A stretch of 64,000 bases of DNA from Apostichopus japonicus (Eukaryota > Echinodermata > Holothuroidea > Aspidochirotida > Stichopodidae): NCBI RefSeq assembly GCF_037975245.1, contig NC_092562.1:28969554-29033553 (forward strand). Direction: 5' to 3'. Position 1 is the stretch's first letter. Each line of letters opens with the position of its first letter. The translations under genes were made by a program, and so were the position numbers. This document shows, piece after piece, positions 51,301-59,231 of the stretch. The notes under the pieces were generated by a model that searched no databases, was not told the origin of the DNA, and was given only the letters and a program-made list of their open reading frames with translations.

Positions 51301-54300
51301 GTGCACTACTCTAATTGTTCTTCGATACCTACTCTCTTTGTTCCGTTCATTTCGAAATCACATTGCGTTACTTTCGGCAGCAGCCATATTTTGTAGATCA
51401 CTGCTTGTACTTTTAACTTTAATTTATCGAGAGAAGTTTGGATTTAAATATCCCTATCTCATTGTTTAGTTAAGCGAAGCTTTGTTAACCGACCAAATGG
51501 TCTCAGTTTAATGTATCGATCCGAAGTTTAGTCACAGGGTGTAGGATTACATGTCCACCCTAGTTGGTCTAATGCTCTGCTATTTCCAGAGTTTTCAAAT
51601 AGAATGAATGTTAAGGGTTCAGGTCATACAGTTACCAGTGATTTTTATAGGATGCCTTTGTATATATATTTTCTTATTTTATTCTTATTAGTTTGCATCT
51701 TCATTTCATTTTGCAGTAATTTACTAATTTATGGGAAGATATCATATCCACCACCCTTTTGCAATGCAGTTACAAAGTTAACCGCTCAATAAAGTTGCTA
51801 CCACGTACGCAGAAGTACGGCATCTATTTGAATTGTTGTTGTGTTTTTCTTTCCTACTCTTTGTCAATACATCTTGTAATTAATAACAAAATAAAGGTTG
51901 ACAGGTGGAACACGGTTTCAAATCTTTAGCACAAGTAACATATATGTGTATCGCAACTGAACCCAGAGGTCTGTATTTACAGAGAATTCCGTCAGCCGTT
52001 ACTACATTGCAAAACTATTCTTAATTCTTAATTAGCTGTGTCCGGCTAATGTTTGTTTGAGCAGCAATTAACACTATATAGGGACCTTGTGCAATTATAA
52101 GGTAATCAAAATGATATTACTTGACAAAAAGGCTGACTTACAGACCACGATACTTGCAGTTGATCTACCCTGCCTGTCTTTTGCGCAGTCACACCATATA
52201 TAGCTACCGTTGGATCTGAAGATACAAAAATCATAATATACCTTAATTATACGGTCTCGCACTATATTGATCAACTTGTCACTTCAATTCATCATTCAAC
52301 TTCAAGGTGAATAAATTTCCAGTTATAGTAATTATTTTAATTTCATTAACTGTTAGTATTTAAAAACCGTCGTCATAATAACTATAAACCAACAAATCTA
52401 TGTGATTCATAAAAAAAAGGTCCCTGAATTATTTCATTGTTAATTCACACCGACCTAGAGCTATAAATATCTCTAAAATAAAAATGCAAGTGGTTAACAT
52501 TTCTACATAACACCGTTCATTGTGTCAATTCTCATGTCACTCACTCAGTATATCCTATTGATACACTATCATCAAAATTCCGGCTTCAAACATACATCTG
52601 TGAACGAATTTAATGATTTCGTTGTATTGATATTTGAAGCTAAGCACACATAACAGTGTGCTTTATGATCTTTTGACTGGTCGAGTTTCGTTTCAAACTA
52701 TCCCTCTTGATATTTCCCATTTGTTTAGTATTTTGAAATAAAAGGATAACAGAAATATGGAAAAGTGTCAGGAAAGAAATCTTCCAGGATAAAAACAGCC
52801 ATTCAATCATACACACTGACTAAATTAGGTACGGTAAAAATAGCACCAGCACTTATATTTGACATTTGCAATTATATGTGGAGTATCATGCTATAAAACT
52901 GATTCGGAAATTGACAAATATACATCTCACCCTCCCTTCTTCACCCACTCTCTTTCCCAGATGTGCAATTTGATATTACTTAAAGTTTTACTCTTCATTG
53001 AACCATAGAGAAAACAGGGCACAAACCTTCAGAATCCGTACGAACAGTGACAGGAGAAGTCCTGTTTACACGACCGACTGCGTTCTTGATACCCACTGAT
53101 ATTAGATATTCAGTACATTGAGATAATGTACCATCGGAGATAGTCACATTGGTAGAAGAGTTTGTGGTCGTTATCACTGTCTCGTTACCGTTTCCAGCAT
53201 CTTCATAGTATACTTCATATGTGTAGTCTGTAGTTCTTGGGTCGCACTTCAGATTTAGTTTCGTGACATTTACAGGCTAATTAGGCGTTTGATCACACAA
53301 ACAAAAAGCAAAAGTTTAGTCTCAACATGTACTGAGTGACAAATATATTTCAGTTATGTGGTGGTAATAATCTAAAGGATAAATATATAAAAAATATATA
53401 ATCAAACGTTGGAGAGAAATGTAATTCACAAGTGTCTTTGTTAATAATTAATGCTTAAATACGGAAGAAAAAGAGCTACTACACAGTTCCAAATTCAGAG
53501 GAATACTGTGACAAAAGTTACAAAAGATGTATGATACTTACCGTCCATGTTACTTGTATTTTTCCCGGGTTTGTGTCGTTGATTCTACTTACATTAAATT
53601 CAATACGTGTTGTTGGGTCTGTATAACGGAAATATCAAGCAATGAGGAAATGTCAATACCATCTTATTCTCCTTTTTGAGAGGTTTCATTTTAACAGTTT
53701 GTATATACTGACGCAGGGAAACACATGTTTGAGCGAGATATTAGTTTTGAACTTCGATTCTTTGCTTAAAAAAAAAAAATCATACCAAATTGATATAGCT
53801 AATATAGAGAGTACAAACTTTACACCAAAACCTTCTATCTGTTTTGCATGAGTGTAGAGAAAAGATTTCGAAGTTTTCATTTCCAGCTAATTACTTCACG
53901 TACAGGATCCCCATGAGACAAAAACCGACAGCCATAAAGATGAAGGTCATTAGTCTCATTGCAATTATGATAATTAGTATTACGACAATATTTAAACAAA
54001 ATCCAGATTTGGCAATAAGAGATATTTACCAAACGTAAAGCTCGCCTTGTATTTAGTCCATGACAGTGTCGAATCATCCCTTATCATTAACTAATTAGCA
54101 TATATATACTAACCTTCTGAGTCCGTGAGTACCTCCTTGGCCAATTGGTTGTTACTTTGACGACCAATGAAATTCCTGACATCCATAGCTATTTTATAAT
54201 AGGTGCAAGCTTTTAGACCGCTTATGTTGACGTTTTCCACTGCGTTATCCACTTCCTTCACCAATACTCCGCCTTCTCCTTTAGGCCAGTAACTTATAAT

Positions 54301-57300
54301 TACTGTATAGCCAAGGGATGGGTCACAACGCAAATCATAGGTCGATAAACGATTCCCCTGTGAAAAGCAGTCACAGACATCATAAAATCAAGAAGAAAAC
54401 GTAAATACTTAATAAATTTTAATTGGCTTTCAGTAAAGATATATAAGTAAAGTATAGGCCTCTGTACCTCCACACTCTCATTTTACACTGCTAGCAATGC
54501 GAAGAGAAACATTTAAACTGAACATTTTGCACGAGGGTGTATAAAGTCACATCCTTCGTAACACTTCTCTCAGGGGTTTCTTGAAGTTTTTATTGTGTAT
54601 TGGTATGTTTCCTTCTTCTTTTGTTAGAGTAGAGTGCAGAGAGTCGGGCATTGAGAAGACGTAGGTCTTCCTTACGTACCCAATAATTATATTACTGCTG
54701 TTAAAGTATGAACATAAGCAAGTATAATGATACGATGCAAAATCACAAATGATTGCCGAATCTATGTTTCTTTCCCCTTCGAATTCGTAGATTAAATTAT
54801 CGTTTGCAAAGTCATAAAATGATGCACGCATTCTCTTCTAGCCAGAAGATCTAAAATTTCTTCTTCATCTGACTTACGTTTGAAAAAGTAACAAATTTAA
54901 GTTGCCAACCCAAACAATATAATCAAGCAACATTGGAATCAATTAGTAATTTCCTCATAGGTTTACACATTGGCCAAGTAATACTGTAATTAATAATGAT
55001 ATTGTTCACAGCAGAGAGAGCGAGAGTGGTGCGTTGTTATGGTGGAGAGTCACACAATTTTGTTTACTTAATATATAATTAAATAAATATTACCGGCCAG
55101 GATACTCTGACTTGGGGTGATGGCTGTACTCCCAACAATCTCGTTGTAGTAAATCTAAACACCGTACTGGGATCTGTAACAATAGTATACGCATTTAATT
55201 ATAAGGGATTCTCTCCATCAATATGCATGCAGGGCGTTAATCTCAACTGAATAGTGGGGGGGGGGGGGACATGAACGGCTGAGCATGGATAAAGCGGAAG
55301 GCGTGTACGCGTAGCGCACACAATGAGCGCATTTGACGCAAAACCTTTATCGGATGGGGTCCGCCTTAGGGTGTCCAGGGGTGAATCTTCAAGTTAGCTT
55401 CTGTTTGGTCCCGGAATTGATATATCAGTAATAAATATATTTTAACAAAAATCACATCTGACAAGTAATAAAACTCAAATTAAGAAAGACTCATCTATTT
55501 ATAATCCGGGTGTAACTTAATGCCTTGAACATGATTAACAGAGTTAGAACTTTCATCATTGGTTGGCACGTAGCCTAGCAAGAAATGTTGACAAAAACTG
55601 CCTCCCAGATTGCCGGAACTAGCACTCCTCGAACCTTATAGGTTGCATCTAGACAATATTAATTTGGAGATATCATATTTTAGAATCCCCCACCCTCCCA
55701 ACAAAAAGGTAACTTTGAACAATTTATTCGCTAAAAGCACTTTAACCTTATACGCTACTTTTACGTTAACGTTTTTTAATAAACCCCCATCATTCATTGT
55801 TTAACGCAGATAATTTTATATATTAAAGGACGCTATGGCATTTGATTGTAAGCCATAGCCTATATATACGATGAGGGGAAGCCATAGGGGGAACTTAGGT
55901 GTAAAATAATTGTTACGTTTGTGTTATAAATTACATATAATTTGCATGTTTTACATGTGTGGGGAAGGAGCTGTGTGATGGGCCGTGTAAGTTAGTTTAA
56001 ACGCTATTCTATAATTTAATTTAAAGTACGCTATACATGAAATCCTTTACTAACATTTCAATGCAACTGAAAAGTTTTATTTTTCATCGGGGGTGGGGGT
56101 GGGGGGTGGTTGAGCAGATGCGAAAAAAACATTAATAACTACTGATCTCATAGGCACAATGATTGAATTTCTTTAATGAGTCATTATGAACCTGACAGGC
56201 CTAGCACCTACACGATTCAGTCACTAAACCTGGGGGACATTTGATATTGTCCCCACACTTAAGAAAGTTGGGAACGTGTACCCCTTGTCCCCACATGATT
56301 GACACCCCTTGGTTATGTTTTGTAAATACCCTTACATGCTTATACAAGGATAACATATTTCATATTAAAACATTATCTTTTTTATTTTAAATGAAGGGTC
56401 TAACTGAAAAACATTCGCATTTAACCTATGAGTAGGGTTTAAAAAAACTCTAAAATCTTAAAGCAAACTTTTAAATTCATTTTAAAACGAAAATGTTATG
56501 TATTCGATACCAAATCCGCATGTCAATATATAATAATGAGCATACTCAATTAGGTATTGCGTTTCTGCTGCATTTTGTCACAATCTTATTCATCTATAGA
56601 GACTGTGAATTGAAGGGTGCTACAAGCCATAAAAGATACACCGAGTTCATGCAAACAATTCTAAGCTCAGCCTAGCTTATTGTAAATCAAGTGTTACAGG
56701 GGCACTGGGTTGCTGAATGTTTGACTTTGATCCATAGATAAATTAATTAGTTGATAATAGATCAATTATGGTAATTAACGAGCACAATTGATGTAAGGAA
56801 CGTTTAAGAGGTTTGGCATCAGTTGTGCATCTGTCTAGAATAGAAAAGAAGGACCGCGGAAAAGAGGCATTGGAACTTAGTTGACTAACTCCACTGAATG
56901 AAACCACATTAAAATATATTTTGTTTAAGGGGAACAAGGCCCATCTCTTTTATTCCCGAAGCGTTTGAAGTTTAGTGAAGGTGCACAAACCTTCAGAATC
57001 CGTCTGTATGTAGGTATTTGAGCTGTGGCTCCCTTCAATTTCAGCTGCGTTCCTAACACTGACAGATATTGAATAGTTTGTACACTGGCGTAATCGTTCA
57101 GTGATAGTCGTGTCCATGGAGTGTTTTCCTGATATTAGCTTACTACGCTGTGTCCCTCCACTCGCCTCTTGATAGTACACAACGAAGGAGTACTCGGTGG
57201 TTGTAGGGTCACATTTAAGATTCTCTGACGTAATAGCATCAACCTGCATATATTAAGCAAGAGATAGAAAAACGATAAAGTTGATTCTGTTATAGCTTGA

Positions 57301-59186
57301 CGGTTCCATAGTTCATAGACTCACATTAACTTAAGGCATGAAGAAATTCAAAATGTATGCTACTAAGATAACTAACGCTAAGATAGTTGAGTTAATTGCT
57401 AAACTTACAGTCCATGTTACTGCAATTTGAGGCATTGTTCGCAGCATCGGTCCTCTCTGAGCTCTGACATCACGTGGTATAATAGATGGCGCTACCGAGA
57501 AAAACAAAGACTAGCGTGTCTCAATTATTTGTAAACGTGTCATGCATTCCAATGTGGTTTCTATGCATAAGGTATACACTATATAATTTGTTAATACTAT
57601 CTTGTCACGTAAAGAATGCATATAATTCAGATTACACTTAATTAGGCAAAAATATATTATTTGTTTGCGATTCTACTGTTTCCCATTGATACAAATTTAT
57701 GCATAAGAATTAATGTTAATTTCTTGCAACTTAGTTAACTGATAATAGTTTAAATTCGGCTCGTTGTCTAATAATATTTCATTCAAGAGCCAAGGCCAGT
57801 TAAGACGTTGTTAATATTTAAAGATAAACATGTCTCAAGTTGGTAGAAGAGCACATGTGACAGGTTGGTGAAGTGTTACAAACTATGGCAACACTAAGAC
57901 TATACGTGTCGCATAAATAGGTAAACTTAGCAAAGTAAACTTACCTTCAGATTTGGTTCGAACAGTAATAGGTTCAGTGGCTCTGCCTTTTCGACCAACT
58001 GCGTTTCTGATACTGACTGATATCGAATATACAGTACATTGTTGTAAATCAGATATTGTCAAAGACGTTTGTGAACCTGTTGTTGAAATATTCTGTGCTC
58101 TAGTTTCATACGTGGCATTGTAGTAAACTTCAAATGTATACCCGGTAGATGGATAGCACTTCAGATAATATTTGTAGATGCTACTCGCCTGTTAAAATCA
58201 AAGTGAGAGAAGGACAGAATTAATGTGTATACATGTTTACATGATGTCGATCTAAACACTAATATAGAGAGCGCATGCTCACATATTGTTACTGTTTCTC
58301 GGTTTATTCTAAAAAGCATTCTGACGGTAAGGTCAAATTTTGTCTGACAGTGTAGTGTATTTTGCAAGTCAAAGTCCCATGTGAACTATTTTCATTAACT
58401 ATTTCAACTTCCGTGTCGCCTCAATATAGCCCTTGTTAGACAGCACAGGTTATAAAGAGACAGCACATTTGTATGTCTTGTATATACCAGTCTTCCTGGT
58501 AAAGCCTACTTAAACTATCACTGTATCAATGTTGGGTTTACCGCTAAATTAAGCTTTTCTAATCTTTGAAAGTTTGTTTGACTAGTCGTAGAAGCATATA
58601 ATTAAACATGATAATTTTGGAATTTGAATAAAATTGCAGCTTTCGTTATATTGTAACCGTTGTACTTATAGGTTTTTACTTTTGAATTATCAATGTAGGT
58701 CTCAGAAAATAACAAATGTTTATGGCAGCTCAAGGAGACATATTTTTTTTTCTGAAAGTTTCTCTATTATTGAAGCCTTTAACAATTTCGTGTAAAGTAT
58801 CATGCTACTAAAAACGAATTACACCGTCTCTCTCTGAAGGGTAACCTACTTTGGATTTGAAAACAAAACAGGTTGAAGCCGATTTCAAATCTTTGGCACA
58901 AGTAACATATATGTGTATAGTGAACTGAACCCAGAGGTCTGTATTTACAGAGAATTCCGTCAGCCGTTACCACTGACATTTGCAAATTCTTCTTAATTCC
59001 TAAATCGCTGCGTCAGGATGACGTTTGTTTGAACAGCAATTACAAAATAGGGACCTTGCTCAATTGTTAGGTAATCAAAATGGTATCACTTGGAAAAATG
59101 CTGACTTACAGACCACGATACTTGCAGTTGATCTACCCTGCCTGTCTTTTGTGCAGTCACATCAGATATGGCTACCGTTGGATCTA

Positions 59187-59231
<45 letters not shown>

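Larger units (their letters stand above)
40757..52665. repeat. FN3 block duplication, left copy
   Basis: This stretch and 53403-59675 are copies of one segment. Exons and introns align nearly throughout: 40780-40980 with 53425-53640, 41200-44650 with 53820-57300, 44750-46000 with 57400-58440, 51890-52665 with 58860-59675. It carries FN3 domains 6 to 8 and the first half of 9. Extra length comes from the CACTA-like insertion at 46186-50980 and flanking sequence. Confidence 0.85.

Noticed and set aside
54547-54831. 94-codon minus-strand open frame, considered as an extra gene 2 exon
   Set aside because: It lies in duplicated intron sequence; the copy at 41.9-42.2 kb is interrupted, it has no FN3 pattern, and the exons around it already join in phase without it.
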